From: Piromyces finnis
Lineage: Eukaryota > Neocallimastigomycota > Neocallimastigomycetes > Neocallimastigales > Neocallimastigaceae
Length of the DNA: 64,000 nucleotides
Direction of reading: 5' to 3'
Assembly: GCA_002104945.1 (NCBI GenBank)
Contig: MCFH01000092.1
Location: 1 to 64,000, forward strand
The notes beneath the pieces were generated by a model. The model was not told where the DNA came from. It did not search any database and worked only from the letters and a program-made list of their open reading frames with translations. Both the position numbers and the translations under genes were made by a program. Position 1 is the stretch's first letter, and every line of letters starts with the position of its first letter. Positions 30,790-44,676 of this stretch are shown in pieces.

Positions 30790-32401
<1,612 letters not shown>

Positions 32402-33815
32402 TTAGAAAATTGGAATGTAATTGTTAATCTTGTCCTTTTGGTTCTATTTTATAAATTTAAAAAAAAATAGCATTAATTTATTTTATTAACTAATAAAATA
32501 CTATAATACTAATTATTTTCAAAAAATATAATTTACTTACTTGAGCAATACATTCTGCTATCCAGACAATATTTCTGATTTCTTGTTCCTTTAACTTAAG
32601 GTAACTGTAGAATTGACCAAAGTGGAATTGTTGTTCAAAAGATCTCTTGTTAAGGAGAACTTCACGTTCAAAGAATTTGTCTTCTAAAGACTTTTCAGCA
32701 CTGTTGTTTGGACCAGTTTCGAACATGGCAGCATAATCATGGTAAGTATCTAAAGCAACCTTAACTTGTTCAATATCGTCACACTTAGCAAGCTTAGCAA
32801 TACCTTCTGGATATAATAAACCATTTTCTGGGTAAAGCTTGGTACGTTCTTCCTTAGATAATTCAGTATCGAATGAGTTAATAGTGATGTTAATAGCTCT
32901 ACGGTCAGCTTCAAACTTTAAAATTTCTCCCATAACTTCACCAGTTGGACCACCGATCTTTTGACAGTAGTTGTAGAAATCTTCAATATAAGCCTTGTAT
33001 AACTTGTTACGAATAATTTCAATATCAACTTCATGTAAATCTTCAGCGCTTAAGCACTTTTCAAAGTATGGAGCTTTTTTATTAAAATAATTATTAATAA
33101 TTTTTTAAATAGCATTAAAAATTATTGCAAATATTTAAACAATATATTTATATTTTTACCTAATGGAGTTTCAATTAAAACAGTGTTGTATAATTCGTTT
33201 ACATTAGTAGCAATGCAAAGAGCTGGCATAGATTCAAAAGCACCGAGTGGGTGACACTTTTCTAAAAGTTCATGAGTATCACGTTCGTGAAGAGTACCGG
33301 TAATGAGAAGAATGACATTATCAATCATGTAACCATAACTATTATAAAATTGTTAATTTATTATTTCATTATTATTATTATTCATATATATTATATTATT
33401 TTTCTTACGTAATGTAATCAAGGAAAGTAGATAATGGTTCAACAGAGTTAGCTCTTAAATATTCAAAGTCATCCATTAAACGTTCAAGACACTTTTCGGA
33501 AATAGTAGAAGTGGATAATGGAGATGGTTCATTTTGAAGGAAATTTCCGTAATCAGTGGAAGATAATTGGAGCTTTAAATCTTTTTAATAAATAAATATT
33601 TTTAAATATATAAATTATTCGTTAATATTTTTTCATAATTCTCCATTTTGTCAAATTAAATTAATCTTATGAATTTCCAGATTAAAATATATACCTTCTA
33701 AGGTTTCACATTGAGTTAAGTTACTGTAAACATTGTTGTTAATAATACCACCCTTGAAACCTCTGACAATGGCTTCAAGATAACCGTTATCTACGTTAAA
33801 GTTGATAGCTTCCAT
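32402..33815 (-). CDS. VMA6: V-type ATPase subunit d, 5 exons, 348 aa
   Basis: Five inferred exons, 33695-33815, 33409-33580, 33160-33338, 32541-33073 and 32402-32443, join in phase to 348 aa, almost exactly the usual family length (about 345-351). Subunit d sits on the membrane Vo sector of the vacuolar proton pump and couples it to the V1 rotor. Conserved stretches across the protein are [66 protein letters not shown]-type [48 protein letters not shown] and the C-terminus NNYIPIF. The last exon encodes only 13 residues and was identified by that conserved terminus. Confidence 0.96.
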
Positions 33816-35456
33816 TTTACTTTTTTTTTTTGATATAACAATATATTATTATGATATAGAATTATATTTAGATTAAATTTTATTATTAAAAAGTTTTTAT
33901 TTTAAATTAAAAAAATATCCAATAAAATTTATATTATTGATTTAACTTATATATTTTAAATAATTTTTAATTTAAAAAGTAGCCATTTAGATTTATAATT
34001 GATAGATTTGGTATTTAATTTTTTTTTTTTCTTTTTTGAATTCTCTATGATTATTTAATTAGTTTTTATATTTTAATGATTGAATTTTTTTTGTTTTGTC
34101 GAGAAATTTATTCATCATATTTATAATATTATATTTAAATCATAATAAGAACAAAGATTTAAATACAATATTAATAATATGATAATTCATTGATTTAGTT
34201 GTTAAACAAACAATATTTAATTTTCTTTTTTCAATAAAAAAATAATTCTCAATTTCCTCTTTTTTATTATTATTTTTTATATACACTCAAATAATATTTA
34301 CTTTTATGTTATCTTCAAATAAATAATGAATCAATCAATCAATTAAATCAATATTATTATTTTTGATATTTACTTTTTTTTATTTTATTTTTTTTTATTT
34401 TTTTTGTTTTTTTTTTAAATAAAAATAAATTTTAGAAAAAAAAATTTTTTAAATTTTTTTAAAAATAATAATAATAATAGTAATAATAAAAATAACAATT
34501 ATAATTTTTGGAATAATTTTTTCTATACAAATAATTATCTAAAAATTTGAATTAATATAAAATTTTATAATTATATTTTTCAAATCCTAATTATAATATA
34601 TAAAATTTTATTTAATTTTATTATTAATTACTTTTGCGCCTAACCTTTTATTTTATAATATTAAAAGATTGATACCAAAGAATAATGATTAATAAAACGT
34701 AATTGATTGTTTGGTGTAGTATAATAAAAATTGATACTTTATCTATTGACCTATTTTGTATATTATATTTTAAAAATATTTCATAAGATTATAATTAATA
34801 GAGTTATTAAATGGTACTCCTGTAATATATTAGATTAAATATATATAAATATTTCATAAATTTTATATATTAAAACAACTATTCTTTTATTATTATTGAT
34901 TATTAATTAATTAATCATTTTGTTTATTATTATAATTCTTGCTATTATTAAATTATTAAAAGTGTTTATCTTAAAAAATAATATATTATATAATCAACTG
35001 TTGCATATATTATTATATTAATTGATATTGTTGGTTAGATTAGATGGTAATGATTGGATAATATTTTAAAATAGAAATATGATATTTCGTCATCATTTAT
35101 TATTCAATTAAGAGTGGCTTAAAATTTTAGATTCAATTATTGGTTGGTTAGAATGGAGTATTATTTGAATAGTATTTTTTTCGAAATGATAGCAATGTTT
35201 AGGCATAATGAATTATTGTCTGGTTTATGTCGATAATAAATGTTTTTTTTATTATTTAAAAATTATATTCTACATTATTTATATAATGTAAAATATAACG
35301 TATTAATACATTTAAATTAAATACAATAATATACAGTTTTATCATTTGGAACATACATTTTAAAGATCATTTGTTAATTAAATTTATTTTATAATATTTA
35401 AAATGATTTTATAAATACAATTTAAAATTTATATTTTTATATTATAAATTATCAAA
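33816..35456. other. A+T-rich intergenic region
   Basis: Upstream of the V-ATPase gene. Poly(A/T) and short AAT runs only. No coding-like frame recognised on either strand. Confidence 0.6.
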
Positions 35457-36161
35457 ATGTTTTATTTATATATATTATATTTTTATTTTATATATATTAC
35501 TAAAGAAAATAGGTATGAAATAAATGTCAATACTTTAGATATACCATATGAATAATTCTATAATGATAATATTATACATAAAAGTAATTTACAAAGTTCA
35601 ACTGATCGTTAAGGTCAACCTTCTATTAATGAAGCATATATTTGTTAAATGATAATTGTATTAGTATATATAAAAAGGAGTATATAGTAGATTTATTAAT
35701 CTTCAGGATGAAAATGGAAATATAAAAACATATATTTCTTATATTTGTGGAAATTCTTGTAAAGATAAAATATATTATAATGAAACTCATGTTTCTTTTA
35801 AATGTACTAATGATTCAGATTGTTTATATAATAAATGTGTCAATAATTTTTGTACTTTTAATAATGAATCATCTATAGAATATTGTAGTAATATATTTAA
35901 ATATTTTTTTTATTTTGAATATTTGTATATTCATTGTGGTAAAGCTTCATATGATGTATGTAGTAATAATAATGAATATGTAGAAATAAAAAATGTGAAG
36001 GTCTTGATGCCTATGATATGAATAAAATTAAATTTAATCAACAATTTAGTGTTTTTATTTTTCTAATTATTTTATTAATAATTATATTCCTATTGATTAT
36101 GTATTGTATTTGTTATTATATTGACAAAAAAGTAATTTTACAATGTTTTAAAAATGAATAG
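35457..36161 (+). pseudogene. Decayed Cys-rich surface protein with C-terminal membrane anchor
   Basis: A broken gene. It starts with an ATG at 35457 and a hydrophobic signal-like segment (MFYLYILYFYFIYI). After about 32 codons, TAA codons and shifts interrupt the frame. From about 35690 another frame gives about 100 residues of a Cys-rich domain with ISYICGNSCKD, FKCTNDSDCLYNKCVNNFC, then IHCGKASYDVC. A further shift near 35990 leads to KCEGLDAY, a long membrane span (VFIFLIILLIIIFLLIMY) and a short cytoplasmic tail ending at the TAG at 36159-36161. The C-x5-DC-x4-KC-x3-FC spacing resembles the secreted Cys-rich repeat families of anaerobic fungi, by my recollection. No splice pattern I tried rescues all the breaks. 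Confidence 0.55.
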
Positions 36162-38993
36162 TATATTCAAATAAGAATATATAGCAATAATAAACAATTT
36201 TTAATCATAATTTTTAATATTGATAATACATATTTTATTTTGTTTTATCAATATTCTTTTTATTTTTTTTCATTCTCCATTTTCTTTTTAATAAAATAAG
36301 CATATTATAATTTCTATTGATATTTTATTAATCAAAAATATTAAAAAACATAAAATAATTATAAAACTTTATAAAATATGAATTTAAAGATCCTAATTTA
36401 TACACGAACATATTATTAAATGAGATTTTACATTTTACTTTTGGCAAAATATTTATATAAAAGTACAAATGAAAAATAATAAAATAACGTATATACATAA
36501 AATTTTAAATTAATAATATTAGATAATATGAGTAATGACATTTTAGCAAAATAATAATTTTTTAATTTTATATCTTATATTACCATTATTATATATTTTT
36601 AATTTTATAATAATTTTTATATATCAAAATCTTAATATATATTTCTTTATATAATTTTATAAAACTAAATTTATATCGTTTTATGTCTATTCTACATGCC
36701 TGCTTAATTTAGAGTTAATAACGTGTATTATTTTAATAAAATGAATTATATTAATATAAAAAATTAGTTATAATTTAAATAAATATTAATTTATTTATAA
36801 AATCAATTAATGTTATAAAAAACATAATAGATTATTTTATATATATAATAATATTAGGTATATAATGTATAAATATAGTTAATTAGTTTTTAGTATTAAT
36901 ACCATTTCCATTATTTATATAAATTTTAGTATAATAAGTAATATAATCGACAAAATGAATATCATATAAAATATGAAACTAAATAATATATGGAATAAAT
37001 TTAATATGCAAATATTGATTCTAATAAGCAAGGATTAAAATATTTTTTGTAAAACTATTATTTTAATGAGTGTATATGCTTTTGATGATGATGATAATAA
37101 TGATAATTGTACAATAGTATCATGGAATTATGGTGCTAGGTTATGTAGTATTGTTTGTTGAAGCTGAATTAAAGAATTATAGCATCAATATTTTGTTTAT
37201 ATACTACAGTTAAATGCATTAGATGAAATTGTAACAGGCTGGTTTATTATATAATATTTTAGAACTATAGAAATTAATTTAAATAGAGTATTTTATAAGT
37301 TTTTTAAATATTTTCTTGTTCTATAATTGTAATAAATTTTAAATAAATATATTAAATGTATAATTCATAATACAAATCAAAAAATATAAAAGCAATTTAC
37401 ACAAAGTTAAATTGAGTATGATAAAATACATTAATAAAACTTTAAAATTTTATAATATTTAAAAAATTAAATATCAAAAGATTAATTGCTTAATTATTAA
37501 GTCCAGAATTTTCTTTTTAGAAAACAAAATATTTTTAAAAAAAAACGATAAAAACTAACTTTGTATAGAATAAAAAATATTAATATTAATAAAGATATTA
37601 TATATAATTACATATATTTAATTTAAATTTAAATTTAATTGTATATATTTGCTTTATTTTCTATTTCTTTTTTTAAAAAAAAAAGTTCTAATAATATTTT
37701 TTAAAATAAAATTTAATATAAAATGATATAATAAAAATATCAATCATTTATAAAAATGTATGATCCATTTAACCATAATTTATAAAATGTATAATCCATT
37801 GGGTAAAAAGATAAAAAAAAAATAATGTATATTTTAAATTTATATATATATATATTTATTAATAAATATTTAATATCTAAGAGAAAAATTACTTAATGTA
37901 TTAGCAATAGTTTATTTATTGATTATTAAATATTACTTAAACTACATAAAAATTAATAAATTTATATATTTAATTCTATTTTAAATGTTATATAAAAATA
38001 AATATATAAATAAAAGCGATTTAATATTAAATTCAATTTAATAATAATAATACTAATACTAATAATAATAATAATAAATCAAATTATATATTTTATATAA
38101 TTTTTCATTTTATCATTACACTGATATATACTTTTTGTTTATTTATTTATGTATTTATTTTAGCTTTTATTAAAGTATAGATGAATATAAATATAAGCAT
38201 TAGTCATTAAGATAAAAAAAAATCGATAATGCTAATATTAACAGTATTATATTTAATGTTTTATTTTTTACTTAATATACCATGTACAATATAATAATTT
38301 TATTAAAATTATTATTTTTTTAATAAAGTGTCTGAAAGATAAAATTAAAAAAAGTTATTAATAGTATTATAAACAGTAGACAATGGTAGAATGTAAATTT
38401 TTAATATTAATAATTAAGGTGTTATTAATAAATATTTAAAGATATGGTATAATTTAAATAAAAAAGTGCATTTTTTTATTTGTCTATATATATATAATAT
38501 ATAATAAAAGAAAAGAGTAATAGGTTTAAAAAAAAAATATCAATAATATTTTAAAATTTTCAAAATAGATTATTACATCTATAGTATCATTATAAATAAT
38601 AACGATTTAAATGGTATAATTTGTTATTAATTGAAATAACATTTATTATATATAATGTTTCTTTTTTATTATATGATGTCTCTTTTTTTTATAATTATAT
38701 TTTAGAATTTTGGATGAACTTTTTAAAAATATAATTTATACTAATTATATTCTTTAAAATTTTCATCCCACTTTTTTATTTATTTTATTTTATTACTCTT
38801 TTTATTTTATTTTATATATTTATTAAAATTTATAGATCTATTTATTATTCTATATTTATTTAGTTTTTCAATATCTATTATTATATAATCTATTCATCTA
38901 AGCATCTATTTTTTTTACCTATCTATTTACCTATTTATCTATTTATCTATTATAATAAATAGAATTAATAGATTTAATTATTTATTATTAATA
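36162..38993. other. A+T-rich region, no gene seen
   Basis: Featureless A+T DNA with short AAT and TCTATTTA-type repeats (near 38920-38955). A weak coding-like scrap near 37070-37161 is noted among the rejected items. Confidence 0.6.
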
Positions 38994-40951
38994 TTAAGTT
39001 GGAGTTGGAGTTATTATTAAAGTAATCAATTCACTTGTTACACTAGGTACGACAGTACTTTTTGTAATGTAATTAGTAGAAGTTATAATATTAGTGTTGG
39101 TAGAAGTGTGAGTGTAATAATTAATTTTTTGTTTAATATTAACCCATTTAAATTTACTGTCTTCTTTAGTAAATTTACATTCTTGTATACGTAATGTATC
39201 TGGGTAATTCCTTCACTATTAGTAAATAATGTTTTGTTTTTATTAAAAACAGCAATATTTGGTGAAGATGTTATTTTTAATCCATTATAATCAGTGAAAG
39301 GCACGTTGTGCTTGAATAAATAATTTGCTTTTGAACATTTCGAAATTGTTAAAACGTAAGAATTTATATCAATACTTTTACCTACATCTAAATAATAATC
39401 AGAAAAACCGCCATTTTTATTGGCTAAATACATGTATGAAGGACTATCAGTTGACTTAACTAACCATTTAATATATTTACTTGGGCTATTCAATGTTCCA
39501 CCATACTTGGCCATAAATGTAGTGTATTCTCTTATTTCATCAACACCTAGACAATATTGATAACCTACGCTCCAAAATAACCAACGTATGTATAAGTTTC
39601 ATAACTCTTTTTTGTTTTAGTAACAAGACTAGTTTTTGTTTCAGTCGTAAATTTTGTTAAATAATTTATTGAATAACTAATTAAAATAGATGTGTATGAT
39701 GTAATAGTTATCGTACTAATAGTAGTAGTGGTAGTGGTAGTAGTAGTAGTTGTTGTTGTTGTTATTGGATCTGGTATGTCGGGATAAATCCATAATGAGT
39801 TACTATTACCATCATCCCAGTAAACTCTTTATTTTCTTTATCACATTTAAGAGCACCATCAGGATAATTAGTCTTTACATTTTGATTTAATGTATCAATT
39901 GGTTCTTTATTACCATCACATAAAGTTAATGATTTTTTACCTAATCACCATCGGTTTTAAATATTTCAGTTTCAGATTTCTCAATATGATCTATATATAA
40001 TAATTTTCCATTTAATATAATCATTGAATAATCACCACAATAGAGCATTTCACCTTCTACAAAAGACTGACCAACTTTAATAGTATCTGCATCATATTCT
40101 CTACCTTTATCGCTAATATATTTATTTTCGGCCTATTTATATTCACCGGTACTTGATCTTAAAATTAAATTATTGTTTCTAATATATAAGTAATGAACAA
40201 ACCATTATTTTCTAGTCTTAATTGCTTAACGCCTCCATCTTTATCACTTTTGAATGAACCTAATATTATAGAATATGTATCATCTAATTTCTTATAATGG
40301 AATATAACTTCATTATCAGTAATGTCTAATGATGCGTTATAATTTGATTGTAATGATTCTCCTGGTAATAAATTATTAAAATGGCATTTTTTAACTAAAG
40401 TATTTGTCATTAGGAACCATATAATAATCATAATAATTTGATTTTACGAAAATATAATTAATTTGTTTATATCTAACATGTTCATTTCACGCAGTTATAT
40501 CATATAAAGTTGAATTTACGAATCTTCTAACATCTCAATTACTCCAAATATACATTATGATTTTGGTCTTGCACAAATAACTCACCTTCATCCGATAATG
40601 TTAAATAAAATTTATAATTATTTAAAAGGATACTTTTTTCATCAGTAGTTATTGCTGAAAATAAAGGATTTGTTGAATGCCATATAGAATAGTTATTCTT
40701 ATCTCTTAATATAAACTCACCAAGAGAAGAAAATACAATATGATAATCACCTTCGAATAATTCAATGTTAGCAGTCATAGAAGACCAAGTAGTTCTTGAA
40801 TTATCTTTAATAACCATATTACCAGTATCCTGAATAAAGAATCTATATTTTTTATTATTTGAAACCAAAGCTTTTTCTTGTTCTAAAACATTTCCACAAT
40901 TCATTTCAATAGTGTTGGTATCAAGATCTTTTACGGATTTTTTAAGAATAT
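38994..40951 (-). pseudogene. Decayed bulb-type (B-lectin-like) protein with Thr-rich linkers
   Basis: A long minus-strand coding ruin. From its 5' end it holds two segments with the short beta-repeat look of bulb-type mannose-binding lectins: FFIQDTGNMVIKDN, HIVFSSLGEFILRDKNNYSIWHS and FYLTLSDEGELFVQDQN (40539-40904), then SIILGSFKSD and LRLENNGLFI (40165-40431). Next comes a domain with VEGEMLYCGDYSMIILNGK and LTLCDGNKEP, a Thr-rich linker (39720-39790), and a domain beginning YQYCLGVDEIREYTTF with DVGKSIDINSYVLTISKCSK. A Thr/Pro tail ends at the TAA at 38994-38996. At least five stops or frameshifts separate the pieces (near 40530, 40130, 39950, 39820, 39570 and 39200). The start is unclear because a retrotransposon tail abuts the 5' end. 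Confidence 0.7.
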
Positions 40952-41109
40952 ATTACTAGAATACATAATACCCATTTTTTATTCATTTGTATTTATTTAA
41001 ACATATTTTTTTTTATTGTTTATTTTTAATTTTTTTATTACATGCATTATAATTTTAATTAAATTAATAATAAAGTTTAAAAATATTCGATGCCGTAAAA
41101 AAAAAAAAA
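40952..41109 (+). mobile_element. Severely 5'-truncated copy of the non-LTR retrotransposon (3' tail only)
   Basis: About 158 bp nearly identical to the 3' end of the element at 53759-59678. It runs from TTACTAGAATA through the T-rich stretch to GATGCCGT and a run of 13 A. It lacks all coding sequence. TTTAAGAATAT directly before it and TTTAATAATAT at 41120-41130 agree at 10 of 11 positions and may be the target duplication. Eight G follow the A-tail, which is unusual. Confidence 0.85.
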
Positions 41110-41117
41110 GGGGGGGG

Positions 41118-41576
41118 AATTTAATAATATATGAAAATAAAACTTTTTTTTTAAAAAAAATTATGTTTAACCAATTTATTAAATATAAAAAAAAATATTA
41201 TTGAATTAAATTACCAAAAACTCTCAATAATTTAATTGTGATCTATACTACAATAACCTTAATTAATATTTTTTTAATTAAAGGAAAAATAAAAATTATT
41301 TATTTAATAACAAAGTTTATTTATTATTATTTAATTATTTTAATTAATAAAAATAAAATTAATGATAATTATTTAAATTTATTAAATATTAAAATACTTA
41401 TACCATATTTATTAAATATTAAATATAAATATATTTTTTAATATATATTTTAATTAATATAATGTGACAATATTTTGTGCTAATCTATAAATTATATAAT
41501 ATGCTATTAAAAATTATTGCTATAATTAACTTTAATCAATAATAAATAATAATAAACAAAAAAATTAGTTTTTATA
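41118..41576. other. A+T-rich spacer
   Basis: Sits between the retrotransposon tail and the glycosylase-like fragment. Ile/Lys/Asn-rich frames only; nothing accepted. Confidence 0.55.
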
Positions 41577-41903
41577 TCAATCTTTGTAAAGAAATAGAAT
41601 TATATTAAATAATTTAGTTTTAGATAAAGCTACTGTGTCTTCTAAATTTTTATAAAGACTTTCTAATAATAATGGCGGATCACAGTTTCTAGTTCCAAAA
41701 GCTATGTCCGAAATATCTCGAGTATTTTTATACGGCATGTCACCTATCATTACAACTTTAATATCACTCAGTTGGACATACTTGAAGATTCTAAATACAT
41801 CTTCTAGTAGTGGTGTAAAATAAGTATTTTTCAACTGATTATATATGTGTAATACCAATTTAGAATTTTTGATAAAGAAGTTGTCCCAAGACATATACGT
41901 CAC
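41577..41903 (-). pseudogene. Uracil-DNA glycosylase-like fragment with altered active-site motif
   Basis: A 108-codon frame resembling the N-terminal half of family-1 uracil-DNA glycosylases. It has MSWDNFFI (the family's SW-x-x-F/L opening), then FTPLLEDVFRIFKYVQLSDI and KVVMIGDMPY. These align with the usual VFxxF.. and KVVILGQDPYH core, followed by ISDIAFG (usually AHGLAFS) and PPLLLESLYKNLED (usually PPSLxNIYKEL). The catalytic GQDPYH has become GDMPYK, so the water-activating Asp and the His are not in place. The C-terminal half with the HPSPLS motif is absent, and the frame ends soon after. The first in-frame ATG is at about 41894; upstream the frame meets a TAA. A cellular pseudogene and a relic of a large DNA virus are both possible. 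I cannot decide without a search. Confidence 0.55.
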
Positions 41904-43059
41904 GTCACCACTAATTCTATTTTTATTTTACTTTTATTATTTATTAATATATTAATATATAATATAAATATAAAATAAAATTGTCAATAAATATACTTTT
42001 TATTTAAATATTAATAACTTTTTTCATACAATAAATCAAGATTATAAAAAAGGTTTTTAGAAAAAAGTTTTTCTATAATTAAAATATATTAATATCTCAA
42101 TACTAATTATCAAAAATAAAATTGCTATTTTTATGATTTGTTATGTTGAAAAATATATTAAATTGTAAAAAAAAATTAACTATTTAAAATTTTTAAATAT
42201 ATATAATATATATAATATTTATATGAAAAATAATATTATTTATAATATATTATATAAAAGTGTTTTAATGATATCTACATTCAGTTATTTAAGTATTAAT
42301 GATAAATAAATAAATTCCAATTAACAAACATATTTAATTATTTTTATTTTTTATTTTTTATTTTTTGTAAAATGTTAAAATTTTTTAAAAAGTTTAATAG
42401 TTTTACAATAATAATTAATAAGAATAAATAATATAAAATTAAAGGAAAGATATATTGTAGATTTTAGTTTCATTGATTATCACATAAATAAAATATATAA
42501 ATAAATATTATTCTATATAAAAAATAATTGTATAATAAACTATAATTTTGTAGAGCTACATGTATTTCTATTATAATAATTAAGATTAAAAATAAAAATT
42601 AGAAAATTAATAATTTATAAATATTAATTTATATTGATTATAATTTATTGATTATAATTTATTGATTATAATTTATTGATTATAATTTATTGATTATAAT
42701 TTAGAAAACATAGATTTATCAAAATATGCTTGTATTCAGATATTACATTTTTAAACTCATTTATTGTTATATATATATATTTTATTATAAGTATTGTATA
42801 TATTTTTAATTAAATAAAGTATACTGTTTTGAGTTTTTAATGTTCTGTTTTTTCAAAAGAATTTTTTTTTAATTATTAACCCTTAAACTATTATTTTCCT
42901 GAATAATCCATTTGAGTATTATTTCTTCTACAAATTTAATCTTAATCACACATTTAACTAATCTAATAAAACCATTTGTTTAATTAGTAACAATCTCGAT
43001 TACTTTCAATACTAGAATCTATTTGAATTATTTTCATTAATTAATTATTTAGTGAATTA
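41904..43059. other. A+T-rich region with 14-bp tandem repeat
   Basis: Nothing coding-like. Contains the five-copy 14-bp repeat at 42634-42703. Confidence 0.6.
42634..42703. repeat. 14-bp tandem repeat, five exact copies
   Basis: Five head-to-tail copies of TTGATTATAATTTA with no mismatch, about 360 bp past the 3' end of the first DHA2 transporter gene. Confidence 0.95.
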
Positions 43060-44676
43060 TTATTTTTCAATAATCGTTTCTTCATCTGATTTGTCTTTTA
43101 TTGAAATATCATTATTGGAATCGCCATCATCTACTATAGTATTTATTGAAATATTGCAATATGAACCTTCATTTTCTTCTATAATTATTTTAATATCAGT
43201 AATATCCTTTGTAATTATTTCTTGTTTTGGCTTCTTATCTATATTTTCTTGATTAATATCATTTTTTATGATTATTTTCTCCTTACACCCAAAAACACCT
43301 AATAAAAAGACAAAAAGAGATAAAATAGTCAACAATAAAAAGTCAATATTAATACCATACATTCTTGGGCTTTCTTTTGTATAAGCAGTAGCATTAGCTA
43401 TCCTTGTTATAATAGATGTACAAAGAGCAGGACCAACAGCACTACCAATGAAACGAATAGAATTAAAAATAGCAGAAGCGTCAGATGTCTTTATCTTTGG
43501 TATGTCTTTCATAGCCCATGTAACAAGAGGCATAAAAAGAAAAGCAAAGGATATGCATCTGAAAATATTAATTATTGAAATAATCCAAATACTTTGATGA
43601 ATATTAATAAAATATATAATAAAATTTCCAATAGATAAAATCAATGGAGCTAATATGAATATTAATTTTATTCCCACTTTATCATAGATTTTACCAGCAA
43701 ATGGACTAATAATAGCCATTGCTAAAGATCCTGGTAATACTACTAAACCAGAAATGGTAGCAGAATAACCCTTAATTTGTTGAACGTAGATAGGAAAAAT
43801 AATTGCTGTACCCATAAAAGATATTTGTAATAAAACTGTTGCTATTAGACTAATAGTAAAGTTTTTATTTTTTATGATGCGAATATCTAAAAATGGAATA
43901 TCAAGATGTAACTGTCTCCATGTAAATATTATTCCAGAAACAATGCCAATAAGTAATGATAATAATACTTGATAACTTATAAAGCTATTCGTTCCAATGT
44001 TGCCAACTGAAAAGGTGATTCCACCAAAAGTAAGTGCACTTAGAATTAAAGAAATGAAATCAAACTTCTCCTTTATTGTTGGTAAAACATTTTCAAATAC
44101 AAAAATGGTACAAATAAGAGAAATTGACATAATGGCAATAGATATAATGAAAATCATTCTCCAACCTACAGAATCTACTAAAAAACCGGCAATAGTTGGT
44201 GAAATAATTGGTGCAACATTAATAGATAAACCGTACCATCCCATAATAGAACCAATCCTTTCTGGAGGGAAAATAACTAAAATAATAACCTGAGCCATTG
44301 ATGATAGTAAACCATTACCACATCCTTGAATAATTCTACCAAACATCATCATGTAAAAATTCTTTGAAATTGCACATATAATTAAACCAATGATAAAAAA
44401 AACTATAGCAATACAATATAGCCTTTTAGTTCTAAACCTTTTTATAAGATATGCAGTAAATGGTGTCATTACAGCCAAAAATAACGAAAATCCACTTGTA
44501 AGCCATTGTCCAGTATCGACATCAATATTAAAATCTTTCATAATTGGTGGTAATGCTGTTGTTAAGGCAGTAAATAGCATAGAAGTTGCAATACAACTAA
44601 TATTTATATTTAAAAATATTAATGTTAGCTTTTTATTGGTGATTTCCTTTCCTTCTATTACACTTGAATTACTCAT
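43060..44676 (-). CDS. DHA2-type MFS drug:H+ antiporter, intronless, 538 aa
   Basis: Integral membrane transporter of the major facilitator superfamily, 14-span DHA2 (EmrB/QacA/LmrB-like) type. Such proteins export drugs, bile acids or other amphiphiles in exchange for protons. The start MSNSSVIEGKEITNKKL is followed by span 1 with CIATSMLFTALTTALPPIM, the usual opening of the family. Further features are DTGQWLTSGFSLFLAV, motif A-like KRFRTKRLYC, RIIQGCGNGLLSS, motif C-like GLSINVAPIISPTIAGFLVD-x-VGWR (about residues 150-175) and a central GNIGTNSF loop. After the last span (about residue 465) a Lys/Asp/Glu-rich hydrophilic tail of about 70 residues is added; it looks fungal. The gene has no intron, unlike the conserved genes to the left, and its closest look is to Firmicutes exporters, which suggests transfer from bacteria. 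Its paralogue lies 1.9 kb upstream. Confidence 0.94.
   Translation of the reverse strand: MSNSSVIEGKEITNKKLTLIFLNINISCIATSMLFTALTTALPPIMKDFNIDVDTGQWLTSGFSLFLAVMTPFTAYLIKRFRTKRLYCIAIVFFIIGLIICAISKNFYMMMFGRIIQGCGNGLLSSMAQVIILVIFPPERIGSIMGWYGLSINVAPIISPTIAGFLVDSVGWRMIFIISIAIMSISLICTIFVFENVLPTIKEKFDFISLILSALTFGGITFSVGNIGTNSFISYQVLLSLLIGIVSGIIFTWRQLHLDIPFLDIRIIKNKNFTISLIATVLLQISFMGTAIIFPIYVQQIKGYSATISGLVVLPGSLAMAIISPFAGKIYDKVGIKLIFILAPLILSIGNFIIYFINIHQSIWIISIINIFRCISFAFLFMPLVTWAMKDIPKIKTSDASAIFNSIRFIGSAVGPALCTSIITRIANATAYTKESPRMYGINIDFLLLTILSLFVFLLGVFGCKEKIIIKNDINQENIDKKPKQEIITKDITDIKIIIEENEGSYCNISINTIVDDGDSNNDISIKDKSDEETIIEK

Noticed and set aside
36973-37161. Possible small secreted-protein fragment (SVYAFDDDDNNDNCTIVSWNYGARLC)
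   Set aside because: A TAA interrupts the frame after about 21 codons, the fragment is short and no family is recognised; it may be debris of a dead gene.
41016-41441. Two Ile/Lys/Asn-rich plus-strand frames next to the LINE tail
   Set aside because: The first starts within the retrotransposon tail and crosses the poly(A)-poly(G) junction; both are low complexity.
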